Below, in pieces: positions 34,721-43,757 of a stretch of DNA of 64,000 nt. Origin of the DNA: UBA952 sp044361535 (GTDB lineage: Bacteria > Bacteroidota > Bacteroidia > Flavobacteriales_D > Crocinitomicaceae); NCBI GenBank assembly GCA_044361535.1, contig JBIKIQ010000005.1:124001-188000 (forward strand), given 5' to 3'. The position numbers and the translations under genes are program-made. Each line of letters begins with the position of its first letter. Positions within the stretch are counted from its first letter, which is position 1. The notes below the pieces were generated by a model. That model saw nothing but the letters and a program-made list of their open reading frames with translations, was not told the DNA's origin and did no database searches.

Positions 34721-35914
34721 TCAACTACTTACATTTGACTCTTTCCCAAAACGATAATTTGAAAGAAAAACGGAAGATACTGCAAAGGCTGTCATCACCA
34801 GAAAACTTACTGCGAGCATCCCATAATCCAGAGTTCCTGCAATCAGATCCTTGGATGCCAAAACAATGTTTATCACAGGAATACAGGCCGTTGCATACGT
34901 GAGTTCAAAAGTGGGAATAAAACTCACTAACATCGCCGGTAAAATCATAACCAAATTCAGTGGGGTAATGATGCTTTGTGCTTCCTTGAACGATTTGGCG
35001 TAAATGGCCAAGGGAATGAGAACTCCAGCAAAAAATACAGTAAGTGGTATTAGCAAAAGGAAGAGAATCAGAATAAATTTGAAGGTCAAAATAGACTGGA
35101 TTACATTCGTGATTTCAGGAACATTGATTGTATCGGTATAATTGATAGAAAAATACAAACCAAGTAAAGAAAAGGTAGAGGCCACCAATCCGGATAAAAT
35201 CACTACTCCCATTTTTCCGAAAAGGATTTTCCAACGTGCCACAGGAACGACGAGCATAGTTTCGATTGTTCCACGTTCTTTTTCACCGGTAAACAAGTCT
35301 ATTGCCGGATACATACATCCCATAAAACCAAAGGCAATGAAAATATAGGGTAAAAATCCACCGGCTAATTTTCCAATCATTTCTTTATCTGATGCAACGT
35401 TTTGATAGACAGCCACCAATGGTTTTATTTGAGCAGGGTTGATTTTTAACTCTGCCAAGCGTTGTTGCTCCATTTTAGTCTCTAAAAATTGCATGTATGC
35501 CTGGGCACGTTCTTGCATCCCCATTTCTGAACCATCAAAATACCAAATAATTGAGGCAGGTATTTTTGCTTTTAACTTTTCCTCGAGGCCCGGGTCGGAA
35601 AGAATACCTAAATCGAGACTGTCTTTTTTCAAATCAGCATTTAACGCGGCCATATTTGGATAAAACAGTATTTTTTTCTTACCTAAAGCAGCGGGAACTG
35701 AACTAATTTCCTTAGCAATATAGTCATCCTTTTTCCCCACAATTCCTATACGCAATTCTTTTGCAGCCGCTTCTTTTTCCACGTTAGAAATTATTCCCAC
35801 CGAAATATTGAGAATGACAGGGATAATTAAAACAGGAATTACAATCATCATCAAAAGCGTACGTCGATCACGCAAGGTTTCTTTCAATTCTTTTTTAAAT
35901 ATGGTAAAAATCAT
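34721..35914 (-). CDS. NatB-type ABC-2 permease
   Basis: The 397-residue permease starts IFTIFKKELKETLRDRRTLLMMIVIPVLIIPVILN, typical of ABC-2 (NatB) proteins. A large extracytoplasmic domain (about 45-175) precedes about five to six helices (YIFIAFGFMGCMYPA, GVVILSGLVASTFSLLGLYF, FILILFLLLIPLTVFFAGVL, LVMILPAMLVSFIPTF, GMLAVSFLVMTAFAVSSVFL). NatAB exports sodium in Bacillus, but the substrate here is not fixed by sequence. Its ATPase lies 11 bp upstream, with a TonB-dependent receptor in front. Confidence 0.88.
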   Translation of the reverse strand: MIFTIFKKELKETLRDRRTLLMMIVIPVLIIPVILNISVGIISNVEKEAAAKELRIGIVGKKDDYIAKEISSVPAALGKKKILFYPNMAALNADLKKDSLDLGILSDPGLEEKLKAKIPASIIWYFDGSEMGMQERAQAYMQFLETKMEQQRLAELKINPAQIKPLVAVYQNVASDKEMIGKLAGGFLPYIFIAFGFMGCMYPAIDLFTGEKERGTIETMLVVPVARWKILFGKMGVVILSGLVASTFSLLGLYFSINYTDTINVPEITNVIQSILTFKFILILFLLLIPLTVFFAGVLIPLAIYAKSFKEAQSIITPLNLVMILPAMLVSFIPTFELTYATACIPVINIVLASKDLIAGTLDYGMLAVSFLVMTAFAVSSVFLSNYRFGKESNVSS

Positions 35915-35925
35915 AATCTTTTCTT

Positions 35926-36687
35926 TTAAGAATTTCGAACTATTCGAATGAATTCAGCCGTTAAGTTTTCTGCTTGCATGTTCCTACGGTATTCTTCCAT
36001 TGTACCTTGGAAAAGGAGTTTCCCTTTATTGATAATCGCTAAATCATCACACAACAAATCTACTTCGCTCATGATGTGACTTGAAAAAATCACTGTCTTT
36101 CCTTGAATTTTGCATTCTTTAATTAATTCAATGATGTTTTCGGCCGTAATCACATCCAATCCGCTTGTTGGCTCGTCAAAAATCACTACTTCCGGATCGT
36201 GAATCATCGTTCTACAAATCGAAACTTTTTGTTTCATTCCGGTGCTTAACTTGGCAATGCGCTTGTTTTGAAAATCGTGCATGTCCAATAAATCATACAA
36301 TTTTTGTTTTCGAATAGCCAAATCACTTTTAGAAACACCGTAAAGTTCTGCGAAATAGGTTATCAATTCATTTGGTGTCAATCGACCATATAATCCTGTT
36401 GATCCTGTTAAAAATCCTATTTTTTTTCGTACTATTTCCGAATCCTTTACTGTGTCATGCCCACAAACTTTTATACTTCCCGAGGTAGGTTGAAAGATGG
36501 TGGCAATCATTCGCAATGTGGTCGTTTTTCCAGCACCGTTTGGACCAAGAAGTGAATAAACTCTTCCCGGTTGGCAAGAAAACGAGATGGAATCTACAGC
36601 AACTGAAAAATTATCGCTTGTCTGCAATTCATTTTTTTGCTGTTTGGTGAGAGGAAATATTTTCTTTAATTCGGTTACTTCAATCAT
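35926..36687 (-). CDS. NatA-type ABC transporter ATP-binding protein
   Basis: A 253-residue ATPase with Walker A LLGPNGAGKTTTLRM, signature KLSTGMKQKVSICR and Walker B VVIFDEPTSGLDVI. The family partner of ABC-2 exporters; the front extension KKIFPLTKQQKNELQTSDNF is as in NatA relatives. It follows the TonB-dependent receptor by 5 bp and precedes the permease by 11 bp, so the three should be one transcription unit. Confidence 0.93.
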   Translation of the reverse strand: MIEVTELKKIFPLTKQQKNELQTSDNFSVAVDSISFSCQPGRVYSLLGPNGAGKTTTLRMIATIFQPTSGSIKVCGHDTVKDSEIVRKKIGFLTGSTGLYGRLTPNELITYFAELYGVSKSDLAIRKQKLYDLLDMHDFQNKRIAKLSTGMKQKVSICRTMIHDPEVVIFDEPTSGLDVITAENIIELIKECKIQGKTVIFSSHIMSEVDLLCDDLAIINKGKLLFQGTMEEYRRNMQAENLTAEFIRIVRNS

Positions 36688-36692
36688 TTATT

Positions 36693-39317
36693 CTAGTTAA
36701 TATTTACGATCAATTTCAGGTTGATTCTTCGATTTGTTAAGTAGTTTGGAACAGAAAAATAAACGCCGTTCACATCCTGAATCCATTGTTTGGACATGAC
36801 GTTTTTAATCCCCAATAAATTGAATATTTCCAAACTCACTTTTGCATTTGAAAAATGTTTTCTAATTTTTTTATTCTTGTTTTCATCCCCGTAAAGTAAA
36901 TCATACGACATTCCCAGGTCCACTCTAAAATAGGATTTTAAACGCAAGGTATCTTTGAAGCGATTAATATCAGGAGGACCATACGGCAAACCAGTTCCAA
37001 ACTGAAGTCCCATCTGTACACTGAAACGTTCAAATCCCGGCATACGATCTTGAACCATTGCACCAATTGTCAATAGTTGATCCGTAGGTCGTGGAATAAA
37101 TCCGGGATAAAAGGTAGCTGAATCAACAACCACTTGATCTTCCGAATATCCAAAAAGTATTTTTTCACCTGCAGCGTTGTAGTATTCTTTGTACGAATCT
37201 CCTATTATATCCTCTTTCACTGACAATAGACCAACCTTAAAAAATGATTCAATTCCTTCCACAAATTCACCGTGAATATTAAGATCTAACCCATATGCAT
37301 AAGCAATCGCATCATTGGTTGCAAAATAGCGTGTTCGTACATTGTCAATTTCATACGGATTGATATCCCACATGTATTTGTAAAAGATTTCCGAAGTAAA
37401 TTTAAAAGGTGTTTTCCGTTTCCACATGGGAAAGAAATATTCTCCTCCTAATACTGCGTGAAAGGATTTCTGTGCCTTCACATCAAAATTGACCGAACCA
37501 TCATACCGTCTAAATTCTCTGTAAAAAGGGGGTTGGTAATACAATCCTGTCGAAAATTTAATACTGTTGTTTCTTCGAACTACATTATCTCCCAAAACCA
37601 TATAGGAACGAGGATAATATTGGAGATTCATGCGTGGTGTGACATAAAATTCGTCATTAATCGAGGTGAACCCTGAGCGCACTCCAACAGACATAGCAAA
37701 TCGAGTAGCGGATTCAGCAACGGTATCTCTGTAAATGATGGGTGTTTTACCTTCTTTTGAACGGTCAATTTTTGTTACCTCAGCAACATAATTTCGTTTT
37801 ACAGCTGATCGAATAAAATTCCATTGCAAATACCCTGAATACCTCTGACCTGTCACATTTTGAGATCCTTTAATCGTTTCAAAAAGCTCAACAATATTTG
37901 GATCTGCTTGCGGAAGACTGTAACCTGCGGAATCAATCAATTTCCATTCGCTCAAGCTGTCCTTAAACATGTCGTATTGGTAGTTTACGCCCCATTTTAA
38001 CGCGTTTTCATATTTTTTAGTGAAGGTTTTTCGAACATTAAACTGATGCTCACCATCATGATAAACATTGAAAATACTAGCGTTCAATCGATTTCTCGCA
38101 TGATTCAAGAACGAACCAACACCTAATACGGCAATTGAATCTCCGTATTCTTCTTTGGAAGGATCATTTTCTAATTGATTGATGTAATATTGGCCTAAAA
38201 TGTCAAAATATTCCTTCTCGTCCGTATTGAAAATAGTAGCGTAAAAATCAAGATTTGTTTGTTTCGTCGGTTGATATTTGAGCGAGGTCCCTCCCATCAT
38301 GGTTTGAAAAGAAGTACGTTCTTGACCGTCAAAATAAATCATGAATGTGTAAGCTTCATTGGCAACGCCAAAATCTGTTTTCTGGGTTTGAGGACTAAAG
38401 CTGTATCGGTTTGTAGAAAAATGGCCTAAAGTTGACCAAGCTAATTTATTAGAAAGCTGATGATTGATAAGAAATTGACCATCTGCAAAAACGGGGTTAT
38501 ATTGCCCTTGAGTGGGAAGGGAATTTAGGAAATAACCATTAGATCTGAATCGAGCACCCACCAAATAATCCGTTTTTTTGGTGATATTTCCCTCAACATG
38601 AGATTCAACTCCAAGAAGGGAAATTACAGCAGATGAGGTGAAAGAAGCTGGTTTTCTGTATTTGATATCAAGAACAGAACTCAAACGATCTCCATATTCG
38701 GCCTCAAAACCACCGCCGGAAAAACGAATTTCATCAACTAATGCAGAATGAATAAAACTCATGCCTTCCTGCTGGCCACTTCTCGTGAGAAAAGGTCGAT
38801 AAACGTTAAAGCCATTTACATAGACTAAATTTTCGTCGTAGTTTCCACCTCGGACATTATAATTACTTGTCAATTCATTATTTGAAGATGCAGATGTGAT
38901 AAGTGTAAGGAATTTCTCTGTGTTAATCATCAATTTTACATCTTGGAGAGGTAATTTTGTCAATTCAAAAGGGTCTTTTTTCTCTTGGTTCAAAAGAAAT
39001 TCTTTTTGTTGGACGAAATTGAATTTAATTGGCTTAAGCTCGATGTTACTGTCAGATTTCGTCATTAATTTTTGAGTAATGATTTCCTCTACTTTAAATG
39101 AAATTGAAATTGTATCATTCTGCTCAACGAAAAATTGAAAATTACCAAGTGAATCAGAGTAGGTGATTCCATTCTTTTTTCCAGCATATTTAATATACAC
39201 ATCTGCAATTGGCGCTCCTTTTTTATCGACACATGACCCTGTGATTTGAACTTGATTGAATTGTCCAACTGAAGTTAGCGATAGAAAAAAACTTAAAAAA
39301 AATAAAAAATGACGCAT
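36693..39317 (-). CDS. TonB-dependent receptor with carboxypeptidase-like front domain
   Basis: The 874-residue outer-membrane receptor has signal peptide MRHFLFFLSFFLSLTSVGQ. A carboxypeptidase D regulatory-like domain follows (GSCVDKKGAPIADVYIKYAG, about 25-105). The plug contains ITSASSNNELTSNYNVRGGNYDENLVYVNGFNVYRPF, and a 22-strand-type barrel completes it, including GGGFEAEYGDRLSSVLDIKYRKP. It lacks the fused STN domain seen in SusC-like glycan receptors and has no adjacent SusD. It leads the NatA-NatB genes, so import and export across the envelope may share a substrate. The ligand is not identified. Confidence 0.9.
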   Translation of the reverse strand: MRHFLFFLSFFLSLTSVGQFNQVQITGSCVDKKGAPIADVYIKYAGKKNGITYSDSLGNFQFFVEQNDTISISFKVEEIITQKLMTKSDSNIELKPIKFNFVQQKEFLLNQEKKDPFELTKLPLQDVKLMINTEKFLTLITSASSNNELTSNYNVRGGNYDENLVYVNGFNVYRPFLTRSGQQEGMSFIHSALVDEIRFSGGGFEAEYGDRLSSVLDIKYRKPASFTSSAVISLLGVESHVEGNITKKTDYLVGARFRSNGYFLNSLPTQGQYNPVFADGQFLINHQLSNKLAWSTLGHFSTNRYSFSPQTQKTDFGVANEAYTFMIYFDGQERTSFQTMMGGTSLKYQPTKQTNLDFYATIFNTDEKEYFDILGQYYINQLENDPSKEEYGDSIAVLGVGSFLNHARNRLNASIFNVYHDGEHQFNVRKTFTKKYENALKWGVNYQYDMFKDSLSEWKLIDSAGYSLPQADPNIVELFETIKGSQNVTGQRYSGYLQWNFIRSAVKRNYVAEVTKIDRSKEGKTPIIYRDTVAESATRFAMSVGVRSGFTSINDEFYVTPRMNLQYYPRSYMVLGDNVVRRNNSIKFSTGLYYQPPFYREFRRYDGSVNFDVKAQKSFHAVLGGEYFFPMWKRKTPFKFTSEIFYKYMWDINPYEIDNVRTRYFATNDAIAYAYGLDLNIHGEFVEGIESFFKVGLLSVKEDIIGDSYKEYYNAAGEKILFGYSEDQVVVDSATFYPGFIPRPTDQLLTIGAMVQDRMPGFERFSVQMGLQFGTGLPYGPPDINRFKDTLRLKSYFRVDLGMSYDLLYGDENKNKKIRKHFSNAKVSLEIFNLLGIKNVMSKQWIQDVNGVYFSVPNYLTNRRINLKLIVNIN

Positions 39318-39420
39318 TCGTAGATAAAAGTAAAAACGAATTTAACTTTAAAAAATTGGATGCGCGCGGTAAAAATTAATTTCTGTGAATAAAATTTTAT
39401 TTGATGATTCTTGTAAGTTG

Positions 39421-39449
39421 TTGTATATTAAGTAAATTAATTATTTTTG
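39421..39449 (+). promoter_or_regulatory. Promoter of the M43 protease: TTG-N18-TATTTTTG
   Basis: Both Bacteroidota elements are present: TTG at 39421-39423 and TATTTTTG at 39442-39449. The start codon follows 14 bp later, implying a very short leader. Confidence 0.6.
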
Positions 39450-39463
39450 ATAAAAATTAAACT

Positions 39464-41830
39464 ATGAAAAAACTAGTATTCTTTTTGACCTTTTTGACGG
39501 CTTTTATCTCATTTGGTCAGCAACGTTCTTGTCATACAATGGAAAATCACGAGCGATTATTAATGGAAGATCCGCATCTTTTTGAGCGAATGGAGAAAAT
39601 TGAACAATTTACCAATTTTGCAATTTCATCCGGTAAAGTAAACCAAAACAAGGCAGTTATTACCATTCCTGTAGTTGTTCACGTTGTATATAATACAAGT
39701 GCTCAAAATGTTTCAGACGCTCAAATCCAGTCGCAATTGAATGTGTTAAATCAAGATTTCAGAAAATTAAATGCCGATTTGAATTTAATACCATCAACAT
39801 TTTCAAGTTTAGTTGCTGATGCTGAAATCAATTTTTGTTTGGCCAATAGAGATCCCAACGGAAATGCCACTACAGGTATTTTGAGAGTTCAAACAAGTCA
39901 GACCTCTTTTTCGACCAATGATGGTATGAAGTCTTCGTCTTCTGGTGGAAGTAACGCTTGGCCAACCAATCAATATTTGAATATTTGGGTGTGTAATATG
40001 AGTGGTGGAATCCTGGGTTATGCTCAGTTTCCAGGTGGAGCAGCAGCAACAGATGGTGTTGTAATTGGATATACTTGTTTCGGAACGACTGGAACTGCTC
40101 AAGCACCATTTAATAGAGGAAGAACTGCAACTCACGAAGTCGGTCACTGGTTGAATTTACGTCACATTTGGGGCGATGCTACATGTGGTAGTGATTTAGT
40201 ATCTGATACTCCCGTTCATAACACATCAAATTATGGTTGTCCGTCTCATCCACGATCAAACTCTTGTGGAACATCAGCAGAAATGTTTATGAATTATATG
40301 GATTATGTGGATGATGCTTGTATGCAAATGTTCTCCAACGGCCAAAAGGCACGAATGCAAGCGCTGTTTGTTTCAGGAGGTGCACGAGCAGGTTTAGCTA
40401 CTTCACCTGGCTGTTCAGGCTCAACAGGAACACCAACACCTTCTTATTGTGCGGCAACAGGGAGCAACACGCAATTTGAGTGGATTTCAAATGTGAAATT
40501 CAATACCATTAATAATACAACAACTGGAAGTGGCGGTTATGCAAATTACACTTCGATTTCTACGACTGTTAATAAAGGAACTGCTTATGCACTCACATTA
40601 ACACCAAGTTTTGCAAGTACAACTTATCCAGAATATTTTAGAGTTTATGTAGATTATAATGGAGATTTGGACTTTGTTGATGCAGGAGAACTCGTTTATA
40701 CTTCACCGGCAACAAGTGCGGCGGTTACTGCATCGGTAACTATACCAACTACTGCAATTACAGGTAATGTAAGAATGCGAGTGATGATGAAAGATGGGGC
40801 AATAACAGGGCCATGTGAATCATTTACGTATGGGGAAGTTGAAGATTATACATTAGCCATTCAAGCTGGAAGTACTGGAACCACCTGCTCAGCACCGACG
40901 GCAACTTCTAATACGTCTGTAGGAACAACAACTGCATCTGTTTCTTGGGCGGCATCTACTGGAGCAACAAGTTATACAGTTCAGTATAAAAAATCAACAG
41001 CTACTACATGGACTTCCGTTTCAACAACAAGCATTAGTTATAATTTTACAGGATTAACAGCATCTACAACGTACAATTGGCAGGTAAGAACGAATTGTTC
41101 GAGCGGAAGTAGTACTTTTTCTGCTGGACCTAACTTTACTACGCAGGCGACAATTTCAACTTCTTGTACAGATGCTTACGAAACAAATAATTCGCAATCA
41201 GCAGCGAAAACAATTTCTGTGAATACAAATGTTTCAGCAGTTTTAGGTACAAGTACGGATGTAGATTGGTTTAAGTTTTCAAATACATCAACAGCAAAAA
41301 ACATTCGTGTTACTTTATCCAACCTACCTGCTGATTATGATTTAAGGTTATATAATAGCGCAGGAACTTTATTGTACACATCAGCCAACGGAGGAAATGC
41401 CATTGAACAAATCAAATACAACAATGCGCCTGTTGGAACTTATTTCATTCGTGTATATGGATACAACGGAGCGTTTAATGCGAGCACTTGTTATACCTTA
41501 CGCGCAGATATTGCAAGTACAGCATTTAAGCAAACGGAAGGTGCAGAAGAGTTAGAAGAAATGACACAACAAGAATTTATAGATGTATTCCCAAATCCAT
41601 CGAATGGGTCATTTACGTATTTAATTGATTCTGAATTACTTGGAAATTACAATGTAACGGTAACTGATTCTTACGGTCGAATTGTTTATCAAAACAATTT
41701 CAGCAAAGACGAACAAGTTGTTAAGAATACGGTTGATTTACAAAACTCATCTGAGGGAATTTATTTTGTATCCTTAGAAAACGGATCTAAAAAACATATC
41801 GTTAAATTGATGATTGTAAAAAATGATTAA
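39464..41830 (+). CDS. M43 (pappalysin/cytophagalysin-type) metalloprotease, T9SS substrate
   Basis: A 788-residue secreted protease. Signal peptide MKKLVFFLTFLTAFISFGQ, then a propeptide and the catalytic domain with TATHEVGHWLNLRHIWGD (zinc His224, Glu225, His228, His234) and the Met-turn MNYMDYVDDACMQMF. After about 330 comes a GEVED domain (VYVDYNGDLDFVDAGEL, FTYGEVEDYTLAI), a fibronectin III domain (WQVRTNCSSGSSTF), a PPC domain (DVDWFKFSN, PADYDLRLYNSAG) and a T9SS sorting domain from DVFPNPSNGSF. It would degrade proteins outside the cell. A terminator follows at once. Confidence 0.93.
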   Translation: MKKLVFFLTFLTAFISFGQQRSCHTMENHERLLMEDPHLFERMEKIEQFTNFAISSGKVNQNKAVITIPVVVHVVYNTSAQNVSDAQIQSQLNVLNQDFRKLNADLNLIPSTFSSLVADAEINFCLANRDPNGNATTGILRVQTSQTSFSTNDGMKSSSSGGSNAWPTNQYLNIWVCNMSGGILGYAQFPGGAAATDGVVIGYTCFGTTGTAQAPFNRGRTATHEVGHWLNLRHIWGDATCGSDLVSDTPVHNTSNYGCPSHPRSNSCGTSAEMFMNYMDYVDDACMQMFSNGQKARMQALFVSGGARAGLATSPGCSGSTGTPTPSYCAATGSNTQFEWISNVKFNTINNTTTGSGGYANYTSISTTVNKGTAYALTLTPSFASTTYPEYFRVYVDYNGDLDFVDAGELVYTSPATSAAVTASVTIPTTAITGNVRMRVMMKDGAITGPCESFTYGEVEDYTLAIQAGSTGTTCSAPTATSNTSVGTTTASVSWAASTGATSYTVQYKKSTATTWTSVSTTSISYNFTGLTASTTYNWQVRTNCSSGSSTFSAGPNFTTQATISTSCTDAYETNNSQSAAKTISVNTNVSAVLGTSTDVDWFKFSNTSTAKNIRVTLSNLPADYDLRLYNSAGTLLYTSANGGNAIEQIKYNNAPVGTYFIRVYGYNGAFNASTCYTLRADIASTAFKQTEGAEELEEMTQQEFIDVFPNPSNGSFTYLIDSELLGNYNVTVTDSYGRIVYQNNFSKDEQVVKNTVDLQNSSEGIYFVSLENGSKKHIVKLMIVKND

Positions 41831-41851
41831 TATTCAATAGGTTTGAAAATG

Positions 41852-41884
41852 ATAGGCTGCTCCTTTGAGTAGCCTATTTTTTTT
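41852..41884 (+). terminator. Terminator of the M43 protease
   Basis: ATAGGCTGCTC (41852-41862) pairs with GAGTAGCCTAT (41867-41877), four-base loop, followed by a T8 run. Confidence 0.85.
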
Positions 41885-41958
41885 CACACAATTTGGTTTT
41901 GAATTGTTCTTTGATGTTTGAAGATTTCCATATCCATATATCATACTTTTGTTTTTAA

Positions 41959-42861
41959 TTGAAAAAGGGAATTCTTTATATCATTTTGTCTGGATTATCA
42001 TTTTTGGTAGTCAATTTTTTTGTGAAATTGTTTGGTATTGGACCATCAAACTCCGTTATTCCTGGTTTACAAAAAATCCCAGCTCATGAATTAGTTTTAG
42101 CGCGCTCCATTATTTCATTTAGTATTAGTTCTAGTATAATCGTTTATCGAGGACTTCCATTTTTTGGAAATAATAAAAAGTGGCTTACCATTCGAGGGAT
42201 AAGTGGCATGCTTGCTTTAACAATATTTTTTCAGTCCATTCAGCACATGCCAATTGCTATTGCCTCTACAATTCAATATTTGGCACCCATTTTTACAATG
42301 ATTTTTGCCTTGTTTATATTGAAAGAGAGAATTTTAAAAGTCCAATGGTTTTTTGTTCTTCTTGCATTTATCGGTGTGTTTTTAATTGGTTTTAACTCAA
42401 TATTTCAAACGGATTCACCGTTAATCATAGATCCTTTTTGGTTGGGTTTCGGTGTGCTATCTGCTGCTTTTTCCGGAATAGCATACGTTGCAATTGTCAA
42501 ACTAAAAGAAACGGATAAACCAATCAATATCGTGAGTTATTTTCCGATGCTAGCAATTCCAGTCATGTCATTTTGGTGTTTGTTTGACTTTGTAATGCCA
42601 AGAGGAATAGAATTGTGGATTCTACTTATTATTGGTATTTGCACCCAAATCGCTCAAATTTCTCTAACGAGAGCTTTGCATTACGAAAGTTCTTCGCTAA
42701 TTATGCCTTTTCAATATCTAGGTTCTGTTTATGCCTTATTAGTGGGTTATCTTATTCTTGATGAGCGTTTGAATACCGTCGTAATTTGTGGAGTATTTAT
42801 CATTTTACTTGGAGTGATTTTAAATACAATTGTGAAGGCGGCAGTTCTGAAATCAAGGTAG
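41959..42861 (+). CDS. EamA/DMT-superfamily transporter
   Basis: A 300-residue protein with ten predicted helices and two internal EamA repeats (for example IRGISGMLALTIFFQSIQHMPIAIASTIQYLAPIF and ALHYESSSLIMPFQYLGSVYALLVGYLILDERL). The frame begins at TTG, reading MKKGILYIILSGLSFLVV. DMT members export metabolites such as amino acids or purines, and the substrate cannot be set here. The gene is isolated: M43 protease upstream, tRNA genes in opposite direction downstream. Confidence 0.9.
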   Translation: MKKGILYIILSGLSFLVVNFFVKLFGIGPSNSVIPGLQKIPAHELVLARSIISFSISSSIIVYRGLPFFGNNKKWLTIRGISGMLALTIFFQSIQHMPIAIASTIQYLAPIFTMIFALFILKERILKVQWFFVLLAFIGVFLIGFNSIFQTDSPLIIDPFWLGFGVLSAAFSGIAYVAIVKLKETDKPINIVSYFPMLAIPVMSFWCLFDFVMPRGIELWILLIIGICTQIAQISLTRALHYESSSLIMPFQYLGSVYALLVGYLILDERLNTVVICGVFIILLGVILNTIVKAAVLKSR

Positions 42862-42922
42862 TTGTAATTAGTATTATTAAATAATCCAAAATAAACTAGC
42901 AAAAATTGTAATTAAAGTAAAA

Positions 42923-42944
42923 AGCCCCACATTTCTGTGAGGCT
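42923..42944 (-). terminator. Terminator after tRNA-Arg
   Basis: AGCCCCAC (42923-42930) pairs with GTGAGGCT (42937-42944) with one mismatch; T5 follows on the minus strand. Confidence 0.65.
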
Positions 42945-42952
42945 ATTAAATG

Positions 42953-43026
42953 TGATCCCGTTTGGATTCGAACCAAAGACCTACTGCTTAGAAGGCAGTT
43001 GCTCTATCCAGCTGAGCTACGGGACC
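42953..43026 (-). tRNA. tRNA-Arg (anticodon TCT)
   Basis: On the minus strand GGTCCCG pairs with CGGGATC (one G-T wobble). The anticodon stem ACTGC/GCAGT encloses CTTCTAA, anticodon TCT. The T loop TTCGAATCC is present. It lies downstream of tRNA-Pro but a terminator sits between them. Confidence 0.95.
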
Positions 43027-43040
43027 AAATGAACTAAAAA

Positions 43041-43064
43041 AGGGGGATGATTGCTCATCCCCCT
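43041..43064 (-). terminator. Hairpin between tRNA-Pro and tRNA-Arg
   Basis: AGGGGGATGA (43041-43050) and TCATCCCCCT (43055-43064) pair perfectly with a four-base loop; on the minus strand a T6 run follows. It may end tRNA-Pro transcription or act as a processing site if the two tRNAs are cotranscribed. Confidence 0.8.
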
Positions 43065-43066
43065 TG

Positions 43067-43141
43067 TCGGGGCGGCAGGATTCGAACCTGCGACCTCCTG
43101 GTCCCAAACCAGGCGCGATGACCGGACTACGCTACGCCCCG
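43067..43141 (-). tRNA. tRNA-Pro (anticodon TGG)
   Basis: On the minus strand CGGGGCG pairs with CGCCCCG; the anticodon stem CCTGG/CCAGG frames TTTGGGA, anticodon TGG. Discriminator A. All three main arms fold. Confidence 0.95.
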
Positions 43142-43218
43142 AACTATTCATCAACTTTTTAAAACAGTTTTAAACGTTTTTAAAACCTTGTAATTTAATT
43201 TCTACTTTTCTTGCCTCA

Positions 43219-43362
43219 GGTCGAACCTTTCGGCTTCTCATCCACTCACCTACACTTCGTTGCGGTGGGAGCGGGATTACTTCGTGCTCTTCGCTTCGCT
43301 TCGGGTCGAACCCTTAGGTTCTCATCCACTCACCTACACTTCGTTGCGGTGGGAGCGGGATT
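43219..43362 (-). repeat. 84-bp tandem duplication including the tRNA-Ser 3' end
   Basis: About 60 bp at 43219-43278 recur at 43303-43362, period 84 bp. The shared part contains CACTTCGTTGCGGTGGGAGC and the T-arm/acceptor end of tRNA-Ser. The left copy lacks the rest of the tRNA. Confidence 0.8.
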
Positions 43363-43433
43363 CGAACCCGCGGTACAGTTTCCCGTACGACAGTTTAGCA
43401 AACTGTTGGTTTCAGCCACTCACCCATCCCACC
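43347..43433 (-). tRNA. tRNA-Ser (anticodon GCT)
   Basis: On the minus strand GGTGGGA pairs with TCCCACC, discriminator G. The anticodon stem ACAGT/ACTGT carries TTGCTAA (GCT). A long variable arm (CGTACGGGAAACTGTACCG) is typical of serine tRNAs. Confidence 0.95.
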
Positions 43434-43452
43434 AAGTTCAAAGAACGGACGG

Positions 43453-43460
43453 CAAAAGTA
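43453..43460 (-). promoter_or_regulatory. -7 promoter element of tRNA-Ser (TACTTTTG)
   Basis: A TAnnTTTG match 20 bp before the tRNA 5' end; a TTG lies 22 bp further upstream. Confidence 0.5.
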
Positions 43461-43539
43461 GTAAATTTTATGAAATTAAATACAATTTGCCGGATTTTTA
43501 TGCAAATTTTTCAGAACTAAAAAAATAATGCGCTGTAAA

Positions 43540-43695
43540 TTAGGCTTTAGGATCGTCTAAAATTCTTTTTGGCCTTAATTTTTCAACTACTCCCAATGTG
43601 ATCCAATAAGGCACGATAAATCCTAGAAGGAATATCAACATCCAGAATGCCATTCCGAATATTAATAAAAATAAAACTATTCCAAATACGCTCAT
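43540..43695 (-). CDS. Small membrane protein, 51 residues
   Basis: A complete frame from ATG at 43695 reads MSVFGIVLFLLIFGMAFWML and continues through IFLLGFIVPYWITLGVVEKL to RPKRILDDPKA. It holds one or two membrane helices and a basic tail. The composition looks like a real small inner-membrane protein rather than chance: strong hydrophobic run, no odd codons, and it fills most of the gap between tRNA-Ser and fumC. Function unknown. Confidence 0.6.
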   Translation of the reverse strand: MSVFGIVLFLLIFGMAFWMLIFLLGFIVPYWITLGVVEKLRPKRILDDPKA

Positions 43696-43702
43696 CTTGT
43701 AT

Positions 43703-43710
43703 TACTTTTG
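43703..43710 (+). promoter_or_regulatory. -7 promoter element of fumC (TACTTTTG)
   Basis: A TAnnTTTG match 48 bp before the fumC ATG, overlapping the region just upstream of the small membrane gene. Confidence 0.45.
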
Positions 43711-43757
43711 TTCTTTAAAGCTGTAAAATTAATAAATAAAACGAATAAACAAGCAAT

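Noticed and set aside
36693..39317. SusC-type receptor
   Set aside because: No SusD neighbour and no matching glycan enzymes adjoin it, so it is called a general TonB-dependent receptor.
43211..43528. Two overlapping plus-strand frames over tRNA-Ser
   Set aside because: They translate the tRNA-Ser duplication and its flank; the repeated peptide is produced by the DNA repeat.
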